From an uncultured Paracoccaceae bacterium (GTDB lineage: Bacteria; Pseudomonadota; Alphaproteobacteria; Rhodobacterales; Rhodobacteraceae), in contig CANMQO010000004.1 of NCBI GenBank assembly GCA_947500055.1, positions 248,001 to 312,000 of the forward strand: a stretch of DNA of 64,000 nt, in the 5' to 3' direction. A program made the translations under genes and the position numbers. This document shows, one piece after another, positions 17,813 to 26,029 of the stretch; within the stretch, counting starts at the first letter, position 1; every line of letters begins with the position of its first letter. Below the pieces are notes generated by a model. It was not told the origin of the DNA, did no database searches, and saw only the letters and a program-made list of their open reading frames with translations.

Positions 17813-18103
17813 GACGGCAAGTGCCTCGCGGGCCAATGACAGCGCGGTTTCGGGGTCTTCCAGCGCGTCATTGGGAAGCGACCAATAAGGCATGTTGTGG
17901 AATTGGGTACTGCCGCTGGCTTGCAACCTGCGGGCCAGTTCACCTTTGACCTTGAGGAATAGCTCGCCCTGGCTGCTGAGCAGTGCAAAGACAACTCCCT
18001 GATGATAAAGGCACATTCCCCCGAACATCTTGCGGGTTGTCAGTTGGCCAAGGTCAGAAAACAGGTCGGTTGCAAAGGCGATATCTGCATCGGCGACCGC
18101 CAT
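17807..18103 (-). CDS. TfoX N-terminal domain protein
   Basis: 98 residues. The TfoX_N fold is recognisable from TTRKMFGGMCLYHQGVVFALL and ELFLKVKGELARRL. Full-length Sxy/TfoX regulates competence in gammaproteobacteria, but this stand-alone N-terminal domain has no established role in alphaproteobacteria. The ATG overlaps the stop of the upstream iron-sulfur gene by one base, so it is probably translated from the same message. Confidence 0.85.
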   Translation of the reverse strand: MAVADADIAFATDLFSDLGQLTTRKMFGGMCLYHQGVVFALLSSQGELFLKVKGELARRLQASGSTQFHNMPYWSLPNDALEDPETALSLAREALAVL

Positions 18104-18465
18104 CAGCTTGCCTTTATGGTCTCATCGAATTTGATCGATTCCCCGCATCCGCAGGCATCCACCACATTGGGGTTGCGAAACTTGAAACCGGATTCGAGCA
18201 GTGAAACCTCGTAGTCAATCTCGGTGCCGAAAAGGAACATCTGCGCCATGGGGGCAATCATCACCCGTGCGCCATCCTGTTCGACAACTTCGTCGAGCGG
18301 GTCGACCTCTGTGACGTAGTCCATGGTGTATTCCATACCCGCACAGCCGCCTTTCTTGACGCCGATGCGCAGGCCCTGATGGCCGTCTTTGTCCATCAGT
18401 TTAGCGATTTGCGCCGCTGCCTTGTCGGTGATGGTCACCGCTTGTTTGCCTGGGATGCCGAACAT
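18103..18465 (-). CDS. A-type iron-sulfur carrier (SufA/IscA/ErpA family)
   Basis: 120 residues. The three conserved cysteines of A-type carriers are present: KKGGCAGMEY, then CGCGES near the C-terminus. It delivers [2Fe-2S] or [4Fe-4S] clusters to apoproteins in the cytoplasm. It lies 3' of sufT on the same strand but separated from it by satD and DUF3307, a split of what is often a contiguous suf cluster. Whether it is SufA or another A-type protein cannot be decided from sequence alone. Confidence 0.9.
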   Translation of the reverse strand: MFGIPGKQAVTITDKAAAQIAKLMDKDGHQGLRIGVKKGGCAGMEYTMDYVTEVDPLDEVVEQDGARVMIAPMAQMFLFGTEIDYEVSLLESGFKFRNPNVVDACGCGESIKFDETIKAS

Positions 18466-18510
18466 TGGGTTGCTCCTTTGGTTCCTATGTAGGGCAGAGC
18501 CGCTGTCCGC

Positions 18511-19212
18511 TCAAGACGGGGTGGGATCAATGCCGGCGATTGTGATGAGTGATAAGGTCGCAAAGCTGACCAGCAGGGCCCAGCCGAATGAAGCCAGCGT
18601 GCCGATGATCACATATTCGCTGGCCCGCTGGTCCTTTGACACCGTGTCGAAGCGTAGGATGGATTTGGCAGCGATCAGAAAACCGATCCCCGCTGGTTGT
18701 CCCGCAAGCACCATCAGGTAAATCAGCGCCCGTTCCAGCAGCCCGATCATGCGTCCGGCTGCGGGCAGTCCGACATGTTGGATTTCGTCAAAATCGGCCA
18801 TCAGAAGTCCAACCGCAGGCCCGCCTGCCATGACGCAAAGGATTAGCCCCGCGCCAAGTGCCAGTATGTATTGCGTCCAGATCGTCGCGTCTGGCCAAAG
18901 CGTGCCCAGCGCGGGCCAGAACCATAAAACCCCCGCAATTGTAAGCACATGCGCCAATTGATCGGCCAGATAGGCCCAGAGCTTCTCTGGTGCCAGATGG
19001 GTTTTGATCAGGTCGATGACCAGATGAATAGCCGCGATTGTCAGGGCAGGGAGCACCTCGCCCCGGAGTGCCAGAAGTGTCAGCAGGAACACGATCCCGA
19101 TATGGGCAGCCATCGCCTCGGGCCGTTTTTTGTGGGCGATGATCCATTTGTTCTGAAACGGATAATCCGCAAGCAGATGGGCGAGTATCAGCGCAAGGGC
19201 GGTGGTCAGCAT
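18511..19212 (-). CDS. DUF3307 integral membrane protein
   Basis: 233 residues with about six hydrophobic segments. The start MLTTALALILAHLLADYPFQNKWI has the family's HLLADYPFQ signature. HLVIDLIKTH and LADQLAHVL supply further conserved polar residues within the membrane. The function is unknown. DUF3307 genes commonly pair with satD genes, as here. The ATG at 19212 follows a 29-bp tandem repeat array located in the satD-DUF3307 gap. Confidence 0.85.
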   Translation of the reverse strand: MLTTALALILAHLLADYPFQNKWIIAHKKRPEAMAAHIGIVFLLTLLALRGEVLPALTIAAIHLVIDLIKTHLAPEKLWAYLADQLAHVLTIAGVLWFWPALGTLWPDATIWTQYILALGAGLILCVMAGGPAVGLLMADFDEIQHVGLPAAGRMIGLLERALIYLMVLAGQPAGIGFLIAAKSILRFDTVSKDQRASEYVIIGTLASFGWALLVSFATLSLITIAGIDPTPS

Positions 19213-19231
19213 GGGTGCTACCTTTTGCGTT

Positions 19232-19318
19232 TGTGACAGGTGAATATGGCTGTTATCTCGAAAGACAGGTTAATTTGGCTGTTATTCGGAAAGACAGCCG
19301 AATATGGCTGATTTTTAG
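19232..19318. repeat. Three 29-bp tandem direct repeats between satD and DUF3307
   Basis: Units begin at 19243, 19272 and 19301 with the core AATATGGCTGTTAT followed by CGAAAGACAG-type sequence; the third is truncated and overlaps the satD stop codon. The 29-bp period is exact. The second unit contains the perfect inverted repeat GGCTGT-N11-ACAGCC (19277-19299). There are no spacers, so this is not CRISPR. It sits 31-100 bp before DUF3307 and is probably an operator array. Confidence 0.75.
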
Positions 19319-19920
19319 TGGCCATCGAGCGCCTCGCAAGTTTCAATCAGCGCATCGATGCCTGCAGCATCCATATGCCCCTGAACGGTTTGTTTGGTGA
19401 CATTCAACACTTCTGCCAAGGCCGCCTGTGTGGGGGTGTCGGGTGCCAGTGCGCGTACCGCAACTTCGGCCTGCGCCTCGGTCCAGCGTTTGATGATTTC
19501 CTCTGAAAGCCGCAAAGCAACAGCATGCATGCCTGCATCACCCGCCATAACCATGTCACGCTTGCGGGGCATATTTTCCAATGCCTGGCCCGAGGCGGTA
19601 AAGACCGGCCCTGCTGCATCGGCCAGCGTTTCACCCGGAACGGTGCCCTCGCCAAGGGCAAGTGCCACGCGGGTGTCGAACCGCTTGTCGGCCATGCGGA
19701 CCGCGGCCCGTGCTGCAAAGACGGCCCGCAACGCAAATGCAGGAGCGACCGCCATTTGCCAGCCATCGCCGCGGTTGCGGGTGAAATGGACGCTGCTGCC
19801 TTGCCATGCGCCAATGCGGTCGGCCACATCGCCCAGATTGGCGAAAATTCGGTCCAACCCGCCTTGCGGCAATTGCGATGATTTCACGATATCGCCTGTC
19901 AGAACGGCATAATTTGTCAT
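19315..19920 (-). CDS. SatD family protein
   Basis: 201 residues from the ATG at 19920 (MTNYAVLTGDIVKSSQL). The N-terminal part carries the SatD core (TGDIVKS, TRNRGDGWQ, AALRMADKR-like). A C-terminal helix-turn-helix is visible in AALAEVLNVTKQTVQGHMDAAGI. SatD was named in a streptococcal acid-tolerance/secretion operon; its biochemical role is not established. Pairing with DUF3307 downstream and the intervening repeat array suggests a DNA-binding regulator of that membrane partner, which is inference. Confidence 0.82.
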   Translation of the reverse strand: MTNYAVLTGDIVKSSQLPQGGLDRIFANLGDVADRIGAWQGSSVHFTRNRGDGWQMAVAPAFALRAVFAARAAVRMADKRFDTRVALALGEGTVPGETLADAAGPVFTASGQALENMPRKRDMVMAGDAGMHAVALRLSEEIIKRWTEAQAEVAVRALAPDTPTQAALAEVLNVTKQTVQGHMDAAGIDALIETCEALDGH

Positions 19921-20082
19921 CGGCCCCTCGTGCTTTTGCACCCATGCTGGCGCGGGCAGGGAGGGAGTGCAAGCTGGAATGCCAATGCGCTGGGCAGCGC
20001 CCATCCTGGGCGGTCGGGATTGAGAATGTGTTAAGGGGTGGCGCGCTTTAAGATTCTGGAAATGTCATTTCTTCTCAGAAGC

Positions 20083-20445
20083 TTACATGAAACCCAGTTC
20101 AAGCCGCGCCTCGTCCGACATCATATCCATGCCCCATTGCGGCTCAAAGGTCATTTCCACATCGACCTGTTTGACACCGGGCAGAGGTTCAATCGCATCG
20201 GCCACCCAACCAGGCATTTCACCGGCAACCGGGCAACCGGGTGCAGTCAGCGTCATGGTGACGTTCACGGCGTTATCTTCTTTTATATCAATGGTATAGA
20301 TCAATCCGAGGTCATAGATATTTACCGGAATTTCAGGATCATAGACAGACTGGCACGCCCTTACGATATCTTCGTAAAGCGGATGATCTGTGGTGGAGGG
20401 CGCAATCATTGGCGCGCCTTCAAGCTGGGCATTTGTGTCGGTCAT
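20083..20445 (-). CDS. sufT: SUF iron-sulfur assembly protein SufT (DUF59/MIP18 family)
   Basis: 120 residues. The MIP18/DUF59 fold shows VYDPEIPVNIYDLGLIY and MTLTAPGCPVAGEMPGWV with the conserved cysteine, ending in the SufT-type WGMDMMSDEARLELGFM. It assists cluster maturation under high demand. It is the upstream-most gene of this minus-strand run; satD and DUF3307 separate it from the A-type carrier. Confidence 0.9.
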   Translation of the reverse strand: MTDTNAQLEGAPMIAPSTTDHPLYEDIVRACQSVYDPEIPVNIYDLGLIYTIDIKEDNAVNVTMTLTAPGCPVAGEMPGWVADAIEPLPGVKQVDVEMTFEPQWGMDMMSDEARLELGFM

Positions 20446-20520
20446 GACGTCTGCTTTTCATTATTCCTGAGCAAACATATAGGGATTGGTGGCGGGGCCG
20501 TAAAGGGGCCGGAAAACGCT

Positions 20521-20559
20521 GTCGGCAAAGCGTCGGCCATGCGTCGGCAAAACGTCGGA
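20521..20559. repeat. 11-bp tandem repeat array
   Basis: GTCGGC-type cores occur at 20521, 20532, 20543 and 20554 (the last GTCGGA), an exact 11-bp period with the unit GCGTCGGCMA plus one base. It lies in the gap between divergent sufT and the orphan protein. One helical turn per unit suggests either a protein-binding array or slippage. Confidence 0.6.
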
Positions 20560-20738
20560 CCCCAATTGCTAATGCGAAACTGGTGGCTATTTCTCTTAAT
20601 GGATCGTCGCGCACCCCTCCAGTTGAGGTGGAAATACATGCCCTCGCCGAATAAGTGAGTTTTTGGCGGCTCTACCCGTTGCCGATTTGTGGGACGTCAA
20701 GTAGCCTCGCCCGCATCGCCAATATATCAGGATGGGTC

Positions 20739-21836
20739 ATGTCGAACGTTCACGTATTCAGAAACAAGGAATTGGAAGCGGTCTTTATTACAGCGTCGGC
20801 GCGCATGCATGAATGGACCAGTGGACCGATCATGACCTACACGACTGCGCTAGAAAACGCGCATCAGGCGTACATGTCCAAACGCAATGAGCAGGACAAA
20901 GTGGACAAACTGCAAATGGAAGTTGTGTTCCTAGTGGGGTTTGTTGCTGCGGGCGCCTTGGTTTCTTGGGGTGCGCCGCTCATTGCGGCCGGCGTCGCGT
21001 CAACCACTGGCGGAGCTATGGCGAAACGCATTGCCCAGAAATTGCCAGGGTGGAATGGTGCGGCGACAATTAGCAATACGGGCGTTGTTCAGGGCGTCAT
21101 TTCGGGGGTCAAGAGCGAGGCGCGGACCTTGATCAAGACCCATTCGAAATCAGCTTTTCTGAGCCATTCCGTCGACGGTGGACCAGAAATCCGATCAATT
21201 GCAGACGTCAAGTGGACGATTACACAGAACGCGGTTTCGATATTCAAGTTTTTGGTACATACCGCCGAGGACATCGACAAATCAGATTGTTCGGATGCCG
21301 ATAAATCCATGGTCGCTCAAGAGTTGGGCAAGGCGCCTTTCCTCAAGCGCGTCGAGCCGATTGCGAACCGCAAAGCCGAATTGCAGATGGTAATGGAGTA
21401 TACGTTTTTTCTCAATCATATCATGGATATGGACAAGAAGGTAACGACCACGACGACGTTCAATCCTTATTCGAAGGGCAGTGGCATGATCCGCCACACA
21501 ACGACCAGCCCGATTGGCGTCGGCCCGAGCAATCCCAATTATCCAACCTCGACTATCACGTCGAACAACAAACCTGACGAATTTGGATTCACCGAAACCA
21601 GCGTTTCATATGACGATCCGGGCAACACCGTCGCTAAACGTGTGAATGAGTTATACCATGACGTGAACAAGCGCTCTCCTGGCTCAGGTTACAAAGGCGG
21701 CGCTGATTTCATGGACGATTCTCTGTGGTTCAGCACCGGTGTCGGCGCGAAGCAGATCAGTCGCGCGGAAAGTGAACTGACCCGCATCGCGAACCGCTAC
21801 TCGTCCCAGATGGTCTTTAAAGATATGGCGCATTAG
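20739..21836 (+). CDS. Orphan protein of unknown function with a hydrophobic Gly/Ala segment
   Basis: 365 residues from the ATG at 20739, which has AGGA seven bases upstream. There is no signal peptide and no family I recognise. Residues about 50-90 form a hydrophobic glycine/alanine-rich stretch (VVFLVGFVAAGALVSWGAPL then IAAGVASTTGGAMA) preceded by charged helices. The central part is helical, and about 240-290 is Thr/Ser/Asn/Pro-rich and probably disordered (VTTTTTFNP, SNPNYPTSTITSNNKP). A glycine-rich tail region with KGGADFMDDSLWF follows. Codon choice and lower G+C differ from neighbours and suggest acquisition. It stands alone between sufT and tgt. Confidence 0.8.
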   Translation: MSNVHVFRNKELEAVFITASARMHEWTSGPIMTYTTALENAHQAYMSKRNEQDKVDKLQMEVVFLVGFVAAGALVSWGAPLIAAGVASTTGGAMAKRIAQKLPGWNGAATISNTGVVQGVISGVKSEARTLIKTHSKSAFLSHSVDGGPEIRSIADVKWTITQNAVSIFKFLVHTAEDIDKSDCSDADKSMVAQELGKAPFLKRVEPIANRKAELQMVMEYTFFLNHIMDMDKKVTTTTTFNPYSKGSGMIRHTTTSPIGVGPSNPNYPTSTITSNNKPDEFGFTETSVSYDDPGNTVAKRVNELYHDVNKRSPGSGYKGGADFMDDSLWFSTGVGAKQISRAESELTRIANRYSSQMVFKDMAH

Positions 21837-21973
21837 TCGTGTTAAACCCGCTAAAATGCTGAACATGGCGTTTATATCGAACTGATCGGTAGATTTCATA
21901 TTGACCGCGCGGCCGGTATGTGGCCTTGCGCGATCAGGCTGGAAAAACGCCAATGTGTTAGATAACCGCGTGC

Positions 21974-23104
21974 ATGAAAAAAAATATCTCATTCTCTCTG
22001 GCCGCCACTGATGGCAAGGCCCGCACTGGCGTGATTTCAACCCCGCGCGGTGATATTCGCACGCCTGCATTTATGCCGGTGGGCACGGCTGCGACCGTCA
22101 AGGCGATGATGCCGGAAAGCGTGGCCGCGACGGGTGCCGATATCCTGCTGGGGAATACCTATCACCTGATGCTGCGCCCAACGGCGGAACGCGTTGATCG
22201 TCTGGGCGGTCTGCATAAGTTCATGAATTGGGACAAACCCATTCTGACCGATAGTGGCGGTTTTCAGGTGATGTCCCTGTCGGACCTGCGCAAGCTGACC
22301 GAAGAAGGCGTGACCTTCAAATCCCATATTGATGGATCAAAGCATCATCTGACCCCGGAGCGGTCGATGGAGATCCAAAAGCTGCTGGGTTCCGACATTG
22401 TCATGTGTTTTGACGAATGTCCTGCCCTGCCGGCCGATCGCGACCGCATCACTCAGAGCATGGAGTTATCGATGCGATGGGCGCAACGATCCCGCGATGC
22501 TTTTGGCGACCGTCCCGGCCATGCGCTGTTTGGTATTCAGCAAGGTGGTTTGGAAGAAGATTTGCGCGCCCGGTCTGCCGATGCCCTGCGCGCCATTGAG
22601 TTTGATGGGTATGCTGTCGGTGGCCTTGCTGTGGGTGAGGGGCAGGAGGCGATGTTCTCTGTCCTTGATTTTGCGCCGGAACAGTTACCTGTCGAAAAAC
22701 CTCGTTACCTCATGGGTGTGGGCAAACCTGATGACATTGTTGGCGCGGTCAAACGCGGCATTGATATGATGGATTGTGTGTTGCCCAGCCGTTCGGGGCG
22801 CACCGGGCAGGTCTTTACCCGCCGTGGCGTGGTTAACATCAAGAATGCCCGACACGCTGACGATCCGCGTCCTTTGGATGAGGCATGCACTTGTCCTGCC
22901 TGCCGCAACTATTCCCGCGCCTATCTGCACCATGTGTTTCGCGCGCAGGAGATGATCTCCGGCATGTTGCTGACCTGGCATAACCTGCACTACTTTCAGG
23001 AAATCATGCAGGGCATGCGCGATGCGATTGCCGCAGGTCGCTTTGATGCCTGGGAAGCCGATTTCAATGCCCAGCGCGCCCTGGGCGATATCGCGCCGCG
23101 CTAG
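21974..23104 (+). CDS. tgt: tRNA-guanine (queuine) transglycosylase
   Basis: 376 residues. It exchanges G34 of GUN-anticodon tRNAs for the queuosine precursor preQ1. The substrate pocket is [16 protein letters not shown] with the catalytic region [12 protein letters not shown] and [13 protein letters not shown]. The zinc site [16 protein letters not shown] is present. tRNA-Asp(GTC), a natural substrate, occurs in duplicate 5.5 kb downstream. queA, the next step, is 29 kb away rather than adjacent. Confidence 0.95.
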   Translation: MKKNISFSLAATDGKARTGVISTPRGDIRTPAFMPVGTAATVKAMMPESVAATGADILLGNTYHLMLRPTAERVDRLGGLHKFMNWDKPILTDSGGFQVMSLSDLRKLTEEGVTFKSHIDGSKHHLTPERSMEIQKLLGSDIVMCFDECPALPADRDRITQSMELSMRWAQRSRDAFGDRPGHALFGIQQGGLEEDLRARSADALRAIEFDGYAVGGLAVGEGQEAMFSVLDFAPEQLPVEKPRYLMGVGKPDDIVGAVKRGIDMMDCVLPSRSGRTGQVFTRRGVVNIKNARHADDPRPLDEACTCPACRNYSRAYLHHVFRAQEMISGMLLTWHNLHYFQEIMQGMRDAIAAGRFDAWEADFNAQRALGDIAPR

Positions 23105-23117
23105 CGCCCCGACCCTA

Positions 23118-23137
23118 AGGTCAGGATTTCCTGACCT
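23118..23137 (+). terminator. Hairpin after tgt, possible terminator
   Basis: A perfect 8-bp stem with a 4-nt loop lies 13 bases after the tgt stop. No T-run follows, so it may be a processing or rho-assisted end. Confidence 0.4.
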
Positions 23138-23194
23138 GTCAAGATCGACCCGTTTTACGTAACGTCACTTTATTGAAAGTGAACGAGTTCAACG

Positions 23195-23269
23195 ATGTCT
23201 TTTAAGTACCTCATTTCTATTTCGATGGTGGCGGCCAGTGTGGTGTTGGCCGCCCCATCGCTGGTTTAG
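23195..23269 (+). CDS. Possible 24-residue peptide, signal-peptide-like
   Basis: The ATG at 23195 opens a 24-codon frame: a lysine near the start, then a hydrophobic run ending AAPSLV before TAG. It looks like a signal peptide whose mature part is missing, which could be a pseudogene remnant or a small membrane peptide. No good ribosome site is seen. Confidence 0.25.
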   Translation: MSFKYLISISMVAASVVLAAPSLV

Positions 23270-23499
23270 CTGCTCGAATTCTGGTAGAACGCAACATTAA
23301 AGCGTCCGAATTCAGCCAAAGATTCACCTTTTCGTGTTTGTATGCTTGCGGCGGGCCGCGTGGACGGGCAGTTTGCCGCAAAACGCACATGTCTGGTTGA
23401 ATCGCGGTGAATTCGACCCCACATGTTGATGCCGAGAGGAGACGCACCATGTTGCCGCTGAAGCGGGACCGGCGCGTCTTGCCAAAAAAGGAAAAGAGC

Positions 23500-25905
23500 A
23501 TGCAAGAACCGTTGAGTTCATCCTATCCTGTCCTGCCGCTGCGCGATATTGTGGTGTTCCCGCATATGATCGTTCCGCTTTTTGTCGGGCGGGAAAAGTC
23601 TGTCCGTGCCTTGGAAGAGGTGATGCAGGACGACAAGCAGATCCTGCTTTCCAGCCAGATTGACCCCGGTCAGGACGATCCTGATCAGGATGGTATCTAC
23701 AAGGCCGGGGTTCTGGCCAATGTGCTGCAACTGCTGAAACTGCCCGATGGTACTGTGAAGGTGCTGGTCGAGGGCCGCAGCCGTGTGCGCATCACCGATT
23801 TCATCGAAAATGAGAACTTCTTTGAAGCCTCTGCTGAATATCTCACCGAAATCCCCGGTGATGACGCCGAGGTTGAGGCGCTGGTGCGCAATGTTTCGGC
23901 CGAGTTTGAGCGTTACGCCAAGATCAAGAAGAACATCCCCGAAGAGGCGATGGCCGCCGTGGGAGAGGCGACCGAGCCTGCCAAGCTGGCTGATCTGGTT
24001 GCCGGGCATCTGGGGATTGAGGTCGACCAGAAGCAAGGTCTGCTGGAAACATTGTCCGTGTCAGAGCGCCTTGAGAAGGTGTTTGGCATGATGCAGGGCG
24101 AAATGTCCGTGCTGCAGGTCGAGAAAAAGATCAAGACCCGCGTCAAGACCCAGATGGAACGCACCCAGCGTGAATATTATCTGAATGAGCAGATGAAGGC
24201 CATTCAGAAGGAATTGGGTGACGGCGAGGAAGGCCAGAACGAGGTCGCCGAGCTGGAAGCCAAGATCGCCGAAACCAAGCTGTCGAAAGAGGCGAAAGAA
24301 AAGGTCGACGCAGAGCTGAAGAAGCTCAAGAACATGTCGCCCATGTCTGCCGAAGCGACCGTCGTGCGCAACTATCTGGATTGGATCCTGGCGGTGCCAT
24401 GGGGCGTGAAGTCGCGCACCAAGAAGAACCTGAACAACGCGCAGGATGTGTTGGACAATGATCATTACGGGCTTGAGAAGGTCAAGGAACGGATCGTTGA
24501 ATATCTGGCTGTCCAGCAACGCTCGAAAAAGCTGAAAGGCCCAATCATGTGTCTTGTCGGCCCTCCGGGTGTTGGTAAGACATCGCTTGGGAAATCTGTC
24601 GCCAAGGCGACGGGGCGCGAGTTTATCCGCATTTCCCTGGGTGGTGTGCGGGACGAAAGCGAGATTCGCGGCCACCGCCGGACCTATATCGGCTCCATGC
24701 CTGGCAAGATCATTCAGGCGCTGAAAAAGGCCAAGACGACAAATCCGCTGATCCTGCTCGATGAAATCGACAAGATGGGTCAGGATTTCCGGGGCGATCC
24801 GGCGTCGGCAATGCTGGAAGTGCTTGATCCGGAACAGAACTCGACCTTCGTCGATCACTATCTGGAGGTCGAATATGACCTGTCGAACGTGATGTTCCTG
24901 ACCACGGCGAACAGCTATAACATGCCGGGGCCATTGCTGGACCGGATGGAGATCATCTCGCTGTCGGGCTACACCGAGGATGAAAAGGTCGAGATCGCAA
25001 AGCAGCACCTGCTGCCCAAGGTCATGAAAAACCACGGGCTGAAGGACAAGGAATTCTCGGTCGCGGATGATGCCTTGGTGTCGATGGTGCGCGTCTATAC
25101 CCGCGAGGCTGGCGTTCGGAATATGGAGCGCGAGTTGGCCAAGGTCGCCCGCAAGGCGGTCACAAAGCTGGTGAAGAAAGAGGCGGAACGCATTGAAGTG
25201 AATGCGGCAAACCTGTCTGACTTTCTGGGAGTGGAAAAGCACCGCTTTGGCTTGGCGGAGGAGGAGGACCAGGTCGGTGTTGTCACCGGTTTGGCCTGGA
25301 CTTCCGTTGGTGGCGAGCTTCTGAATATCGAAGCGCTGCGTCTGCCGGGCAAGGGCCGGATGAAAACCACGGGCAAGCTGGGTGATGTGATGAAGGAGTC
25401 CATTGATGCGGCTTCGTCCTACGTCCGTTCCATCGCGCCTGAGATTGGTGTGAAGCCGCCGAAGTTTGACACGCTGGATATTCACGTTCACGTGCCGGAT
25501 GGGGCGACACCGAAGGATGGGCCATCTGCCGGCCTGGCCATGGTGACATCCATCGTGTCGGTGCTGACGCAGATCCCGGTGCGCAAGGATATCGCCATGA
25601 CCGGCGAGGTTTCGTTGCGTGGGAATGCGATGCCGATTGGTGGTTTGAAGGAAAAACTGCTGGCGGCCTTGCGTGGCGGGATTACGACTGTGCTGATCCC
25701 GCAGGACAATGCCAAGGACCTGCCGGACATTCCGGACAATGTGAAAGAGGGGCTGACGATCATCCCCGTCAGCCACGTGTCCGAAGTGCTGGAACAGGCG
25801 CTGGTGCGCAAACCGGAACCGATTGAGTGGGATGAGGCCGCTGAAGAAGCTGCCGCTGCCGCGTTGAAGACCGGGTCCGAAGGGCAGGAAGCGCGGGCAC
25901 ACTAG
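23500..25905 (+). CDS. lon: ATP-dependent protease Lon
   Basis: An 801-residue cytoplasmic AAA+ serine protease. The LON substrate-binding domain begins YPVLPLRDIVVFPHMIVPLF. Coiled coil, then Walker A GPPGVGKTSLGKS at about 354 and Walker B LILLDEIDKM follow. The proteolytic dyad is in DGPSAGLAM (Ser) and GGLKEKLLAAL (Lys). The ATG at 23500 has AAGGAAAAGAG upstream and gives the family's usual length. It is monocistronic, with its own terminator. It degrades misfolded and regulatory proteins; in alphaproteobacteria these include cell-cycle regulators. Confidence 0.96.
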   Translation: MQEPLSSSYPVLPLRDIVVFPHMIVPLFVGREKSVRALEEVMQDDKQILLSSQIDPGQDDPDQDGIYKAGVLANVLQLLKLPDGTVKVLVEGRSRVRITDFIENENFFEASAEYLTEIPGDDAEVEALVRNVSAEFERYAKIKKNIPEEAMAAVGEATEPAKLADLVAGHLGIEVDQKQGLLETLSVSERLEKVFGMMQGEMSVLQVEKKIKTRVKTQMERTQREYYLNEQMKAIQKELGDGEEGQNEVAELEAKIAETKLSKEAKEKVDAELKKLKNMSPMSAEATVVRNYLDWILAVPWGVKSRTKKNLNNAQDVLDNDHYGLEKVKERIVEYLAVQQRSKKLKGPIMCLVGPPGVGKTSLGKSVAKATGREFIRISLGGVRDESEIRGHRRTYIGSMPGKIIQALKKAKTTNPLILLDEIDKMGQDFRGDPASAMLEVLDPEQNSTFVDHYLEVEYDLSNVMFLTTANSYNMPGPLLDRMEIISLSGYTEDEKVEIAKQHLLPKVMKNHGLKDKEFSVADDALVSMVRVYTREAGVRNMERELAKVARKAVTKLVKKEAERIEVNAANLSDFLGVEKHRFGLAEEEDQVGVVTGLAWTSVGGELLNIEALRLPGKGRMKTTGKLGDVMKESIDAASSYVRSIAPEIGVKPPKFDTLDIHVHVPDGATPKDGPSAGLAMVTSIVSVLTQIPVRKDIAMTGEVSLRGNAMPIGGLKEKLLAALRGGITTVLIPQDNAKDLPDIPDNVKEGLTIIPVSHVSEVLEQALVRKPEPIEWDEAAEEAAAAALKTGSEGQEARAH

Positions 25906-25926
25906 GCCGTCGCATTGAGAGTATCG

Positions 25927-25956
25927 AAGGCGCGCCGATGATTGGCGCGCCTTTTT
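25927..25956 (+). terminator. Rho-independent terminator of lon
   Basis: A 10-bp perfect stem (AAGGCGCGCC / GGCGCGCCTT) with a 7-nt loop is followed by TTT. Confidence 0.9.
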
Positions 25957-26029
25957 CTTGCCGTGTCGCTATTAAGAGAACCTTTGCACCTCTTGAGGTA
26001 GAACCCAGCAATTGAGTGGGTTTGCCCGG

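Larger units (their letters stand above)
23105..23499. other. 395-bp tgt-lon intergenic region
   Basis: It contains a perfect hairpin just after tgt (AGGTCAGG-ATTT-CCTGACCT, 23118-23137) without a U-run, a 24-codon reading frame at 23195, and the lon promoter region. No other gene is supported. An in-frame upstream extension of lon from 23407 is possible but would place a basic 31-residue leader before the conserved Lon start. Confidence 0.6.

Noticed and set aside
19232..19318. CRISPR array
   Set aside because: The repeats are contiguous with no spacers, and no cas genes are present.
20446..20738. Small minus-strand frames upstream of sufT
   Set aside because: Low-complexity frames crossing the 11-bp repeats, with no ribosome site or family.
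24061..25902. 613-codon minus-strand frame antisense to lon
   Set aside because: It mirrors the codon bias of lon, is rich in His/Arg/Gln without motifs, and lies wholly inside a well-supported gene.
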